Notes under the pieces: model-generated | Told to the model about the DNA's origin: nothing | Database searches by the model: none | The model's input: only the letters and a program-made list of their open reading frames with translations | Program-made: the position numbers and the translations under genes | Shown: one piece after another, positions 32,072-41,168 of the stretch | Layout: every line of letters begins with the position of its first letter | Position numbering within the stretch: position 1 is the stretch's first letter | Source of the DNA: an uncultured Oscillospiraceae bacterium | Lineage (GTDB): Bacteria > Bacillota > Clostridia > Oscillospirales > Oscillospiraceae | NCBI GenBank assembly: GCA_910589085.1 | Contig: CAJUSG010000005.1 | Location: forward strand, 1 to 64,000 | DNA length: 64,000 bases | Direction: 5' to 3'

Positions 32072-32626
32072 TTATACCGCCATAAGCTCCTTTTCCTTCT
32101 TGGCAGTGAGGTCGTCGATGTCCTTGCACCGCTTGTCGGTCAGCTCCTGAAGCTCTTTCTCCAGCTTCTTCTGGTCGTCCTCGGTGAGCTCAGACTTCTT
32201 GGTCAGCTTCTTGATCTCATCCATAGCGTCCCGGCGGATGTTGCGCAGGGCCACCTTGCCCTCCTCGCCATATTTGCGCACCTGCTTGGTCAGGTCCTTG
32301 CGCCGCTCCTCGGTGAGCTGGGGGAAGGACAGGCGGATCACCCGGCCGTCGTTCTGGGGATTGATCCCCAGGTCAGAGGTCTGGATGGCCTTCTCAATGG
32401 CCTTCAGCAGGGACATGTCGTAGGGCTGGATGGTCAGCGTGCGGGGGTCGGGAGAGCCAACATTGGCCACCTGGTTCAGAGGGGTAGGAGCGCCGTAGTA
32501 CTCCACCGTGATCCGGTCCAGCACGCCGGCGTTGGCCCGGCCGGCCCGGACAGCGGCAAAGTTGCTCTTCACAACTTCAATGGTCTTTTTCATTCTCTCG
32601 TCATAGCTGTTGATGTCTGCGCTCAT
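32072..32626 (-). CDS. frr: Ribosome recycling factor
   Basis: This 184-residue protein has the RRF signature: M..TIEVVKSNFAAVRAGRANAGVLDRITVEYYGAPTPL near the start and RLSFPQLTEERRKDLTKQV in the middle, with the long C-terminal helix. It splits ribosomes after termination together with EF-G. ATG 32626 has AAGGAAG upstream. It follows pyrH by about 45 bases. Confidence 0.97.
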   Translation of the reverse strand: MSADINSYDERMKKTIEVVKSNFAAVRAGRANAGVLDRITVEYYGAPTPLNQVANVGSPDPRTLTIQPYDMSLLKAIEKAIQTSDLGINPQNDGRVIRLSFPQLTEERRKDLTKQVRKYGEEGKVALRNIRRDAMDEIKKLTKKSELTEDDQKKLEKELQELTDKRCKDIDDLTAKKEKELMAV

Positions 32627-32672
32627 GGTTGGTACTTCCTTTCCACGTTTTTCATATTTTGTGTGCAGGGGC

Positions 32673-33389
32673 TCAGCCCCCCACAATGGTGCCAATCTCC
32701 TCGCCCATCACCACCCGGATGATGTTCTCCGGGTCCTTGAGGGCAAAGAGCAGAACGGGAATCCTGTTGTCCATGGACAGGGATGTGGCGGTGGTGTCCA
32801 TCACCGCCAGGTGCTGGGCCAGCACCTCGTCGTAGGATATTTTGCTGTACTTCTTGGCGCTGGGGTCCTTTTTGGGGTCGGCGGAGTATACCCCGTCAAT
32901 ATTCTTGGCCAGCAGAATCACATCCGCGTCGATCTCCGCAGCCCGGAGGACGGCGGCAGTATCGGTAGAGAAGAAGGGGTTGCCGGTGCCGCAGCCGAAG
33001 ATGACCACCCGGCCCTTCTCCAGGTGCCGGATCGCTTTGGAACGGATGTAAGGCTCCGCCATAGCCTGCATGGCGATGGCGGTCTGGACCCGGACCTCCA
33101 CCCCCTTCTGCTCCAGCACGTCGGCCACAGCCAGGGCGTTGATGGCGGTGGCCAGCATCCCCATGTGGTCGGCCCGGACCCGCTCCATGGCGTCTCCGCC
33201 GTCCTTCACGCCGCGCCAGAAGTTGCCGCCGCCGACCACGACGCCTACCTGAACTCCTTCCGCCACACAGCGCTTGATGACGTCGCACACCTCGCCGATC
33301 ACCTGAAAGTCCAGTCCCCGGGAAGCCTCTCCCGCCAGGGCCTCGCCGCTGATTTTTAAAAGTACCCGTTTATATTTTGGCTGGGCCAT
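32673..33389 (-). CDS. pyrH: UMP kinase PyrH
   Basis: This 238-residue amino-acid-kinase-fold enzyme phosphorylates UMP. It has KRVLLKISGEAL at the start, VVVGGGNFWRG for phosphate binding, and VIFGCGTGNPFFSTDTAA later. ATG 33389 gives the canonical MAQPKYKRVLLK start. It is the first gene of the cluster that runs to polC. AAAGGAC(A)GGAGTGG lies upstream. Confidence 0.97.
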   Translation of the reverse strand: MAQPKYKRVLLKISGEALAGEASRGLDFQVIGEVCDVIKRCVAEGVQVGVVVGGGNFWRGVKDGGDAMERVRADHMGMLATAINALAVADVLEQKGVEVRVQTAIAMQAMAEPYIRSKAIRHLEKGRVVIFGCGTGNPFFSTDTAAVLRAAEIDADVILLAKNIDGVYSADPKKDPSAKKYSKISYDEVLAQHLAVMDTTATSLSMDNRIPVLLFALKDPENIIRVVMGEEIGTIVGG

Positions 33390-33511
33390 TGAAACCACTC
33401 CTGTCCTTTTTCTTAACCCTATTTTAATATAATTTTTACCGTTTGCATAGAGGGTAAGACAAAGTTTTTCAAATTGTCCATAAATTGAGTGCCGGCCAGT
33501 AAAATTGGGGC

Positions 33512-33540
33512 TTGCATTTTTTGCCCGCCCGTTGTATAAT
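33512..33540 (+). promoter_or_regulatory. Promoter of the ribU transcript
   Basis: TTGCAT and TATAAT have a 17-base spacer; the predicted start is about 15 bases before the riboswitch. Confidence 0.8.
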
Positions 33541-33562
33541 GCTCGCAGACAACTGGATACGA

Positions 33563-33735
33563 TGTCTTCAGGGCGGGGTGAAATTCCCCACTGGCGGTAC
33601 AGTCCGCGACCGGACACGGCAACGTGTCCGCTGACCCGGTGAAACTCCGGGACCAACGGTGACGAAAGTTCCGGCTTGCACAGCGTACCATGCGCTGGAG
33701 CGTGCCAGAGTTTTCCCAGTCCGGATGGAAGAAGA
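33563..33735 (+). promoter_or_regulatory. FMN riboswitch (RFN element)
   Basis: All conserved blocks are present in order: TCTTCAGGGCGGGGTGAAAT, CCCACTGGCGGT, AGTCCGCGACC, GACCCGGTGAAACTCCGGGACC, then CGGTGACGAAAGTTC and AGTCCGGATGGAAGAAG. It precedes a riboflavin transporter gene, the expected target. In relatives FMN binding lowers expression. No clear intrinsic terminator lies between it and the gene, so control may be at translation: the ribosome site is 100 bases on. Confidence 0.97.
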
Positions 33736-33849
33736 TGTGTGTAAAACAACACGCGCCGCTTCGGCGTACGTCAGCGCACCTCCTTGTTTGTTTTGACACC
33801 TGGAAGACATGGGCTTTCAGCGGTCAAATTCAAAAAAGGAGTGTTTTTT

Positions 33850-34539
33850 ATGTCCACACCTACCATTACCCAATCCCCCTCCCGTTCCAAAATGGACACC
33901 AAAACCATGGTCAGTCTGGCCACCCTCACCGCCGTCGCCTACATTGTTATGCTGGTATCCAAGCTGATGCCCAGCGTCATGTTCCTTGATTTCGACTTCA
34001 AGGATGTCGTCATCTGCATAGGCGGTTTCACCTTTGGCCCTCTGGCCGCTGCCCTGATCGCAATCCTGGTCCCCTTTATTGAGATGATAACCGTTAGCCA
34101 CACAGGCCCCATAGGCTTTGTTATGAATGTTTTGGCCACCGCGAGCTTCTGCTGCACCGCCTCTTATGTATACAAGAAAAAGCACACCAAGGCGGGCGCT
34201 GTTCTGGGCCTCGGTCTGGGTACTGTCTGCCTGGTGGTGGTCATGTTACTGTGGAATTACCTCATCACCCCGCTGTACATGACGGGCTTCTCACGGGCAG
34301 AGGTAGCTGCTCTGCTGCCCACCCTGTTCCTTCCCTTCAACCTGGCCAAGGGCGGCATGAACATGGCCGCCACCCTGCTGCTCTACAAGCCGGTGGTCAC
34401 CGCTCTGCGTAAGTCCGGGCTGGTGCCCCCCTCTCAGAGCGCCGACAGCAAAAAGTTCAACCTGGGCTTCCTGCTGTTCTCTCTGGCACTGCTGGCCACC
34501 TTCGTCGTTTTCGCTCTGGTCCTGGCCGGGGTAATCTGA
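33850..34539 (+). CDS. ribU: Riboflavin ECF transporter S component RibU
   Basis: This 229-residue membrane protein has six helices. It has the ECF S-component pattern (TLTAVAYIVMLV, then LDFDFKDVVICIGGFTFGPLAAAL and GPIGFVMNVLATASFC). It binds riboflavin and works with the shared energising module EcfA1A2T, which is not in this window. The ATG at 33850 has AAAAAAGGAG upstream. The FMN riboswitch supports the substrate. Confidence 0.95.
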   Translation: MSTPTITQSPSRSKMDTKTMVSLATLTAVAYIVMLVSKLMPSVMFLDFDFKDVVICIGGFTFGPLAAALIAILVPFIEMITVSHTGPIGFVMNVLATASFCCTASYVYKKKHTKAGAVLGLGLGTVCLVVVMLLWNYLITPLYMTGFSRAEVAALLPTLFLPFNLAKGGMNMAATLLLYKPVVTALRKSGLVPPSQSADSKKFNLGFLLFSLALLATFVVFALVLAGVI

Positions 34540-34562
34540 ACACTGCAAGTCCTCCCTTAACC

Positions 34563-34597
34563 AAAAGCGGGACAGGTTTTTACCTGCCCCGCTTTTT
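34563..34597 (+). terminator. Terminator after ribU
   Basis: AAAAGCGGG-A-CAGGT pairs with ACCTG-C-CCCGCTTTT with one internal mismatch, followed by a T run. Confidence 0.92.
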
Positions 34598-34653
34598 GAC
34601 GCCGCTTCCCCTGTTACATTTTAGAAAATCTTTCTCATTTTTCAATTTTTTGC

Positions 34654-34690
34654 TTTACAACCTGCCGCCGTTATTTTATAATGACGGCAG
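34654..34690 (+). promoter_or_regulatory. Promoter and overlapping inverted repeat before the M60 protease gene
   Basis: TTTACA and TATAAT have a 17-base spacer. An inverted repeat (CCTGCCG...CGGCAGG, 34661-34690, extended match 11 of 14) encloses the -10 box and is a candidate operator. The leader is about 228 bases. It holds a 12-bp hairpin at 34785-34820 without a T run and no recognised riboswitch. Confidence 0.68.
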
Positions 34691-34916
34691 GGACGTGTCC
34701 CCTCGGCGGAGAATGTGTCTCGGAGTGAAGAAACCCGCTTCGCACAGCGTCAACGAGGCATATTTTTTATCGGTGCAGGACACTAAAATCTCTTGGATTT
34801 GCAATAAGCCAAGGGATTTTGTCTATCTGCGGCAGTATGCGGCAAACCGGCCCGCTGTCAGCACATCACAATCGCCCGCCGTCCGGACCCACGGCGATGA
34901 AAGGAACGAGCTCACC

Positions 34917-37900
34917 ATGAAAAACAGAAAACGAATCCCGGCCATACTGTTGACCGCATCCATGGCGCTTTCCATGCTCACACCCGCCTGGGCGGCGGAG
35001 AGCGGCAGAGACACACGAGGCTCAATGACCGGCAGCGTTCAGGCCACCGTGCGCTTCGACTACGGCCAGCAGCTCCCGGAGCTCCTGAGAAGGGGGATCT
35101 CTGCCGAGCTGTTCCGCGGGACCACCTCTCTGGGCAGTCTCAGCCTGACGGACAGCCTGAATGCGGGGGGAAGCCTCCAGCTGGGCGGCTACCCCGTCAG
35201 TGTCTCCCTCCGGGACCGCCAGGGGGGAGAGCACATTGGCAGCGCCGACCCCGGCGCGCTGGACCTCTCTGTCGGCAGCCTGCCCGCGGGGAACTACTCC
35301 CTTCTCTTCACCGGACTGGGCTACACCCCCTGCAGCGCCCAGTTTACCCTCGCGGACTACAACCAGTACATTGAGGTGGGCACCGGAGACGGCACCTTTG
35401 CTCTGGGCGACGTTGACGGCAACGGCAAAATCACTGCGGCGGACCGCAGCGCTCTGGCCGCCGCTCTGGGCAGCACCAGCTCCCGCGACCTGGCCCGCTG
35501 CGACCTGAACGGCGACGGACAGATTGATATTACCGACCTGGCCTATATCAATCACAACGCGAATATCCCCACCGCCCAGCCCATCGTGAAGGACACCTCC
35601 TCCTTCACTGCCTGGCTGGACCTGAGCCAGGCCCAGACGGAGCTGAACACGGTCGGAACCTCTGTCCAGGGCAGCCTGGCAGACCTGCTTCAGGAGGGCA
35701 CCCCCGCCGTTATGTTTGAGAATCAATCGGGCGGAGACGAGATTCAGATTCCTGTCCCTCTGGTCGAAACGGTAGAGACGGAATATCTCCAAATCCTCAC
35801 CCCCGACGGAACGCCCGGCACCATCCTGGAGGGATCCGCGTCAATCGAATATGAGGGGGGCGCCGGCCCCATCCTTCTCCCCTTCTCCAACGCTGCGCCC
35901 CAAGGGGCACACGCCATCTCCCGCACCCCCGGGAGCAGCGTTATCACAATCCCCCTCGGCCGCCGGGTGGCGGTAAAGAAAATTACCATTTCTGTGACCA
36001 AAACAGCGTCAGGAAGCTATGCCGCTGTGGAGACCATTCGCTTTTTAAAGGACATTGTGGATGAGAACCTGTCCCAGCCCAACAGCGAGGTAAAGCAGCT
36101 CTCCGCCTCCGCCGACGACAGCCAGGTCAGCCTGACGTGGCGCGCCCTGCCCAACGTATCCGGCTATCGGGTGGAGTACTGGCCCAAGGGTCAGGAAAAT
36201 CTGTCCCGCCGGCTCCAGGTCGATGTACCCAAGGCCCAGGTCACCGGACTGGACAACCTGAAAACCTACTGCTTCACCGTCATCCCGGTGGACGATGGCT
36301 GGCAGGGTCAGCCCTGTCCCGAGGTAGAGGCCACCCCCCAGCCCGCTAAGCGGCCTGACGCCCCCGATATGGTAAACGTCACCCCGCTGGACGGACAGCT
36401 CCAGGTCTCCTGGAAGAGCGGGAAAAATGCCACCTACTATAAGGTATACTACACCGACGTCAAGGATGCCCCCACCTCCTCCTACCGGCAGGCCGGCCAG
36501 CAGGTCACGGGCACAACGCTGACCATCACCGGACTGACCAACGGCACCACCTACTACATCTATATAATTTCCGGCAACGGGGCGGGCGAGAGCGGCCCCT
36601 CCAGAATCTCCTTCGGAACACCGGTGGCAACGGACTACAGCCGTCCGGAGGGCATCCCCACCGAGGGTATCCTGGACCCCTCCAGAATCAAATCCATCAC
36701 CCTGGCCGACCCCTCCAATTATAGCTCCAGCCAGTATCCAAACGGTTCTTTCTCCATTCAAAATGTCATTGATAACGATTTTCGCACCCATTGGACCGCC
36801 AAGGACTGGTCCCACAACGAACATGTTGTCGTTACCTTCACCCAGCCCACAGATCTGTACAGCGTCATCTGGGTGCCCCGTCTGGACGGCACATACCCCC
36901 ATAACCTGCGCGCCTACAGCGTTCAGGTCTGGTATGAGGGCGAGGACTTGAACGGCGCAGGACATCTGCTCACTGGGGGAGTGGACAACGGAGGCACAGG
37001 CAATAACTCCGATGTCCTTACCTGGCCCAACATCCCCAACTTTAGCGACATCCCCACCTGCAAATTTGCCGTTCTGCCCTTCGATCCGGTAAAAAATGTG
37101 GTAAAAATCAGCGTGGCGGCGGAACAGAAGAACTACACCATCGTCAGCCTCTCCGAGCTGATGTTTATGGAGTATGACCCGGCCCGCTGTCTGCCCGACA
37201 ACATCGCCGCGCTCTTCGCCGACGAGCTGCGCACCCAACTGACCGCCGGCGTAACCCAGGCGGATATCGACGCCCTCAAGGCCCGGCTGGACAGCGACGA
37301 GATCAACTACTACCTGAACCCCAAGACCCTGGCCGACGAGCTGGACCTGGCCCAGGAGCTGCTGGATACCAAGGTTTCCGGCGGCGTGGTGTTGCGAGGC
37401 ATCCAGTCCCGGAGCAGCGGCGCGGACAGCGCCAAGTATAAGCAGGGGGGCAGCGACCTGCAGCCCCTGGGCGCGGCCGCCAGGGCGGGCCAGGAGATCA
37501 CCGTCTACGCCTCCGGAATCCCTGAGGGGGAGCATGTCACCCTCTACGCCAGCCAGTTTAACGCCGAGGCCTCCGCCTGGAGGGCCCAGATCGGCACGCT
37601 GACCAACGGCCGGAACATTCTCACCGTGCCCACAATCGGCAGCCAGGCCACCGAGCGGGGCGGCAGCCTGTACCTGACCTACAGCGGCGCCAGCCCCGAA
37701 GCTATCCAGCTCCACGTCCGCCGTGCGGTGGACATCCCCGTGCTGGAGCTGTCCGACTGGTACGGCCTGGATGAGAGCGCCCGCAGGACCCGGATCGGAG
37801 CCTATGTGGACGAGCTCACCGCCTATGTGTCCGCCCAGAACATCACCAGCGCCAACGCCGCCGTCAAGAGCCTGAACGTGACGGAGATCTCCACCCCCAC

Positions 37901-39935
37901 CGTGCTGCTGTCCCTCCCCGCCGCTGCCGTGCTGGGGGCCAACAGCGCCGACCGCAGCGGCCGAATTGAAAATCTGTACCAGAACGTGCTGGCCTGGGAG
38001 GACATCATGCACATCTGCAAGACCACCCAGGGAATCAACAACACCTATGACAAGAACGACATGACCTCCCGCCAGAATATCCGGTGTATGCAGATGTTCT
38101 CCGGCGCCTTTATGTACGCCGCGGGCAGCCACATCGGCATCGGCTACGGCTCCTGCGCCGGCATGGTCAGCGGCCTGCCCATCGCCAAACTGCCCGCCGG
38201 GGCCACCGCAAACAGCCTCTTCGGCTGGGGCATCGCCCACGAGATCGGCCACAACATGGATAAGCTGGGCCGGGCGGAGATCACCAACAACATCTACTCC
38301 ATCATGGTTCAGACCTTCGACGGAAAGGACAACACCTTCGCCTCCCGCCTGGAGAAGAGCGGCAAGTACCCCGCCATCTTCACCAAAACCGCCCAGCGCC
38401 AGCCCGGCGAGTCCAACGACGTGTTTGTCCAGCTGGGCATGTACTGGCAGCTCCACCTGGCCTACGACGGGAAAAAGAATGACGCCCACGGCCCCATGTG
38501 GTTCTACAACCAGTTCTTCCAGGACTGGAAGGCGGACACCTACACCGCCGGGGCCCAGTCCTACGACGACAAGGTGGCCCTCACCGCCGCCGGGGTGGTC
38601 CAGAAGGACCTGACCGAGTTCTTTGAGCGGTGGGGCATGTCCCTCAGCGACGCGGCCAGGGAGAAGCTGAAAACCTATACGGAAAAGGAGAGCCGCGCCC
38701 TCTGGTATCTCAGCGATCAGAGCCGCCGTGAACGGCTGGCCGGGACCAAGCCCGCCACAGGCACCCTCACCGCCGCCGCCCAGCTGAAGGGCGACAACGT
38801 CATCGAGATCACCGTCACCCCAACTATCACCGGCAAGGTCCAGGGATTTGAGATCATCCGTAACGGCAAGTCCATCGCCTTTGTCCTCCCCGGTGAGGAT
38901 GGTGCGGTCCGCTATGAGGACGTGATCGGCTCGGCCAACCACCGGACCTACCAGTATCAGGCCGTGGCCTATGACATCCTGGGCAATCAGATTGGTGAGG
39001 CCGCCAACGCCGGCGAGGTCCGGGTAGCCTACGACAAGCTGGTGGACCCCTCCGCCTACAAACTGACCCGCAGCGGCAACGCCGTCACCTTCCAGTTCAC
39101 CGAGCCCACCTCCATCTCCGGCCTGAAGCTCACCGGGGCCAGCCGTCCCGCCAGCGGGGCCTACAAAATCACTGTGGAGGCCAGCTTCACCGATGAGAAC
39201 AAGAAAACGGTGGAGCGGACCGTCACCGCCCGGGAGGGCTCCTTTGACGCCGGAAATCAGGCGGTGGACGACCAGAACAGCTACCTCACCTACTTCCAGA
39301 AGCCCGGGGCCGGCTCTGACGACACCCGCATCTGGACCTACGACGTCAAAACCCTCACCGTAACCGGCATCCCGGCGGAGATGGCCAACAGCGACATCCG
39401 GCCGGTCAGTTACGCCGGAGACGACGTGGCCTTCTGGGAGGCGGGCGCTGTGGGCCGGCTGTCCGCCGACTACCGGTACGGCGACGGAGCCGACGACATT
39501 ATCCCCAAGGGCACCCTGGTGATCGTGGGCTCCTACCGGGGCGACCCCAGGTTCAACATCGTAAAGGTGATGGGCCGGTTCACCAAGACCACAGACGGCG
39601 GAGAGCAGACCACTGAGGAGCGGGCCGTGGACGGCGAGGCCATTATGTTCGCCGAGATCCCGGGGGACAATCAGGTGAGCGATATCAGCGACGGCCTGTT
39701 TATCTTCGTCCCCAACGTCCAGAGGGAGGCGGAGCTCCAGAAGACGGAGGGCGAGGAGACGGTAAACCGCTGCGACGGCGTCAACCTCCTGCCCAGCCAG
39801 ATGAAGGCGATTCTCTCCCGCACCGACCTGCCCGACGAGGCGGAGTCCCAGCGGAAAACCGCGGAGACCCTGTGGATCTCCTCCCCCGGCGGTGAAAACC
39901 TGCCCATAATCGTATTGGAGGGCGAAGATGCGTAA
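34917..39935 (+). CDS. Secreted M60-family metalloprotease with dockerin, Fn3 and F5/8C domains
   Basis: This 1672-residue exported protein starts with a signal peptide (MKNRKRIPAILLTASMAL...AWA, cut near residue 27). A dockerin is at about 162-215 with two calcium loops, DVDGNGKITAAD and DLNGDGQIDITD. Two Fn3 domains follow at about 383-476 and 477-575, then an F5/8 type C (discoidin) domain at about 588-751. The M60 catalytic domain (about 941-1275) has HEIGH at 1108-1112 with E1121 as likely third ligand. An Ig-like region is at 1280-1390; the last 280 residues are unassigned. M60 enzymes attack glycosylated mucins. The ATG has GAAAGGA upstream. The stop overlaps the next gene, which carries a cohesin-like domain and SLH repeats. 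A dockerin near the N-terminus is unusual; most are C-terminal. Confidence 0.9.
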   Translation: MKNRKRIPAILLTASMALSMLTPAWAAESGRDTRGSMTGSVQATVRFDYGQQLPELLRRGISAELFRGTTSLGSLSLTDSLNAGGSLQLGGYPVSVSLRDRQGGEHIGSADPGALDLSVGSLPAGNYSLLFTGLGYTPCSAQFTLADYNQYIEVGTGDGTFALGDVDGNGKITAADRSALAAALGSTSSRDLARCDLNGDGQIDITDLAYINHNANIPTAQPIVKDTSSFTAWLDLSQAQTELNTVGTSVQGSLADLLQEGTPAVMFENQSGGDEIQIPVPLVETVETEYLQILTPDGTPGTILEGSASIEYEGGAGPILLPFSNAAPQGAHAISRTPGSSVITIPLGRRVAVKKITISVTKTASGSYAAVETIRFLKDIVDENLSQPNSEVKQLSASADDSQVSLTWRALPNVSGYRVEYWPKGQENLSRRLQVDVPKAQVTGLDNLKTYCFTVIPVDDGWQGQPCPEVEATPQPAKRPDAPDMVNVTPLDGQLQVSWKSGKNATYYKVYYTDVKDAPTSSYRQAGQQVTGTTLTITGLTNGTTYYIYIISGNGAGESGPSRISFGTPVATDYSRPEGIPTEGILDPSRIKSITLADPSNYSSSQYPNGSFSIQNVIDNDFRTHWTAKDWSHNEHVVVTFTQPTDLYSVIWVPRLDGTYPHNLRAYSVQVWYEGEDLNGAGHLLTGGVDNGGTGNNSDVLTWPNIPNFSDIPTCKFAVLPFDPVKNVVKISVAAEQKNYTIVSLSELMFMEYDPARCLPDNIAALFADELRTQLTAGVTQADIDALKARLDSDEINYYLNPKTLADELDLAQELLDTKVSGGVVLRGIQSRSSGADSAKYKQGGSDLQPLGAAARAGQEITVYASGIPEGEHVTLYASQFNAEASAWRAQIGTLTNGRNILTVPTIGSQATERGGSLYLTYSGASPEAIQLHVRRAVDIPVLELSDWYGLDESARRTRIGAYVDELTAYVSAQNITSANAAVKSLNVTEISTPTVLLSLPAAAVLGANSADRSGRIENLYQNVLAWEDIMHICKTTQGINNTYDKNDMTSRQNIRCMQMFSGAFMYAAGSHIGIGYGSCAGMVSGLPIAKLPAGATANSLFGWGIAHEIGHNMDKLGRAEITNNIYSIMVQTFDGKDNTFASRLEKSGKYPAIFTKTAQRQPGESNDVFVQLGMYWQLHLAYDGKKNDAHGPMWFYNQFFQDWKADTYTAGAQSYDDKVALTAAGVVQKDLTEFFERWGMSLSDAAREKLKTYTEKESRALWYLSDQSRRERLAGTKPATGTLTAAAQLKGDNVIEITVTPTITGKVQGFEIIRNGKSIAFVLPGEDGAVRYEDVIGSANHRTYQYQAVAYDILGNQIGEAANAGEVRVAYDKLVDPSAYKLTRSGNAVTFQFTEPTSISGLKLTGASRPASGAYKITVEASFTDENKKTVERTVTAREGSFDAGNQAVDDQNSYLTYFQKPGAGSDDTRIWTYDVKTLTVTGIPAEMANSDIRPVSYAGDDVAFWEAGAVGRLSADYRYGDGADDIIPKGTLVIVGSYRGDPRFNIVKVMGRFTKTTDGGEQTTEERAVDGEAIMFAEIPGDNQVSDISDGLFIFVPNVQREAELQKTEGEETVNRCDGVNLLPSQMKAILSRTDLPDEAESQRKTAETLWISSPGGENLPIIVLEGEDA

Positions 39936-41040
39936 GATATTAAAAAAGTTTCTGCCTGTGTCCCTTGTCCTGGCTCTGCTGTGTCCGCCGGCCCTGGCGG
40001 CGGACACCCCTGTCCTCTGGATGGATGGCGGCAACCGGACGGGAAATGTCCGGCTCACCTTGGAGCGCCTGGGAGATCAGGAGGTCAACAGCGTCCAGCT
40101 GGAGCTGACCCTTCCGGGCAGCTATCCAAACGCTGACTTCACACTGAGCGGCGGCATCTCCGGCCAATTCAGCCAATGCAGGACAGAGCAGCTGTCTGGA
40201 CAGACCCGGATTACCCTGTATATTGATTCCATGAAAACCCTGAACCACGGCGGAAAGGCGTCGCTGGGCACCCTGACCCTGGGGGACGGCTGTAAGGCCC
40301 CCAGCTCTGCCCAACTGACCATTTTAAACCGGGGACTGGAGACCTCCGGCATCTCCACCATCCCTGTCCGAAGCACCTCAGACAGCTCCTCCGGCAGTTC
40401 CTCCTCGGGCAGCAGCTCCTCGGGAAACAACTCCTCGGGCAACAGCTCCTCCAGCGAAACAGTCAAGCCCGCCGACCCCGTTGTCCTGCCCTTCACCGAT
40501 GTGCAGGAGGATATGTGGTATTACAGCGCGGTACAGTACGTCTACGCCCAGGGCCTGATGGCCGGCACCACCACCTCCACCTTCAGCCCGGATATGTCCA
40601 CCAGCCGCGGGATGATCGTGACTATTCTGCACCGGCTTTCCGGTTCCCCGGCCGGCGGCTCCTCCAACTTTACCGATGTGGCGACCGATATGTATTACGC
40701 CGACGCGGTGGCTTGGGCCGCCGCCAACGGCGTGGTCAGCGGCTATGGCGACGGCCGCTTCGGCCCCAACGACCCCATTACCCGGGAGCAGGCCGCTGTG
40801 ATCCTCCGGGGCTACGCCCGCCTGAACGGCAAAAGTGTGTCGGCTCAGGCCGATCTGTCCGGCTTTACAGACGCGGGACAAATCAGCCCCTTCGCCCTGG
40901 AGGCCATGCGCTGGGCCCACGCCGAGGGACTGATTAACGGCACCAGTCCCTCTACCCTCACCCCCGGCGGCACCGCAACCCGGGCCCAGGCGGCAGTTCT
41001 CCTCCGGGGATTTTGCGAAAATATTATCTTTGACCATTAA
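39928..41040 (+). CDS. SLH-anchored surface protein with cohesin-like domain
   Basis: This 370-residue exported protein overlaps the M60 gene by eight bases, indicating coupled translation. Residues 1-24 form a signal peptide. Residues 25-140 form a beta-rich domain with NSVQLELTLPG and ITLYIDS strands that resembles a cohesin. A Ser/Gly linker is at about 148-178. Three S-layer homology repeats follow (FTDVQEDMWYYSAVQYVYAQG, FTDVATDMYYADAVAWAAANG and FTDAGQISPFALEAMRWAHAEG starts), which attach to pyruvylated cell-wall polymer. The inferred role is to tether the dockerin-bearing protease to the cell wall. The cohesin assignment rests on strand pattern and context, and needs a profile search. 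Confidence 0.82.
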   Translation: MRKILKKFLPVSLVLALLCPPALAADTPVLWMDGGNRTGNVRLTLERLGDQEVNSVQLELTLPGSYPNADFTLSGGISGQFSQCRTEQLSGQTRITLYIDSMKTLNHGGKASLGTLTLGDGCKAPSSAQLTILNRGLETSGISTIPVRSTSDSSSGSSSSGSSSSGNNSSGNSSSSETVKPADPVVLPFTDVQEDMWYYSAVQYVYAQGLMAGTTTSTFSPDMSTSRGMIVTILHRLSGSPAGGSSNFTDVATDMYYADAVAWAAANGVVSGYGDGRFGPNDPITREQAAVILRGYARLNGKSVSAQADLSGFTDAGQISPFALEAMRWAHAEGLINGTSPSTLTPGGTATRAQAAVLLRGFCENIIFDH

Positions 41041-41046
41041 AGAGAA

Positions 41047-41080
41047 GCTCTGTACCGTTCCCGCGGTACAGAGTTTTTCC
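41047..41080 (+). terminator. Terminator after the SLH protein gene
   Basis: CTCTGTACCG pairs with CGGTACAGAG around a six-base loop, followed by TTTTTCC. Confidence 0.92.
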
Positions 41081-41168
41081 TCCCCGTTGATGGTTTGGAA
41101 TGGACGGACGGGCAGAGCCGTGCTATAATGTCAATGGAATTTAATTACTGATGAAAGGAACATCCATC

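Noticed and set aside
34690..34916. Possible c-di-GMP riboswitch in the M60 protease leader
   Set aside because: A GGCAAACCGG stretch recalls part of the GEMM motif, but the other conserved blocks (such as GACGCAAAGC) are missing and the helices do not fit.
36045..40058. Very long open frame on the minus strand antisense to the M60 protease and SLH genes
   Set aside because: The high-GC third positions of the plus-strand genes leave few stops on the other strand. The plus frames have signal peptides, recognised domains and ribosome sites; the minus frame has none.
40375..40460. Tandem DNA repeat in the SLH protein gene
   Set aside because: The AGCTCCTC-type repeats encode the Ser/Gly linker; they are explained by low-complexity protein sequence.
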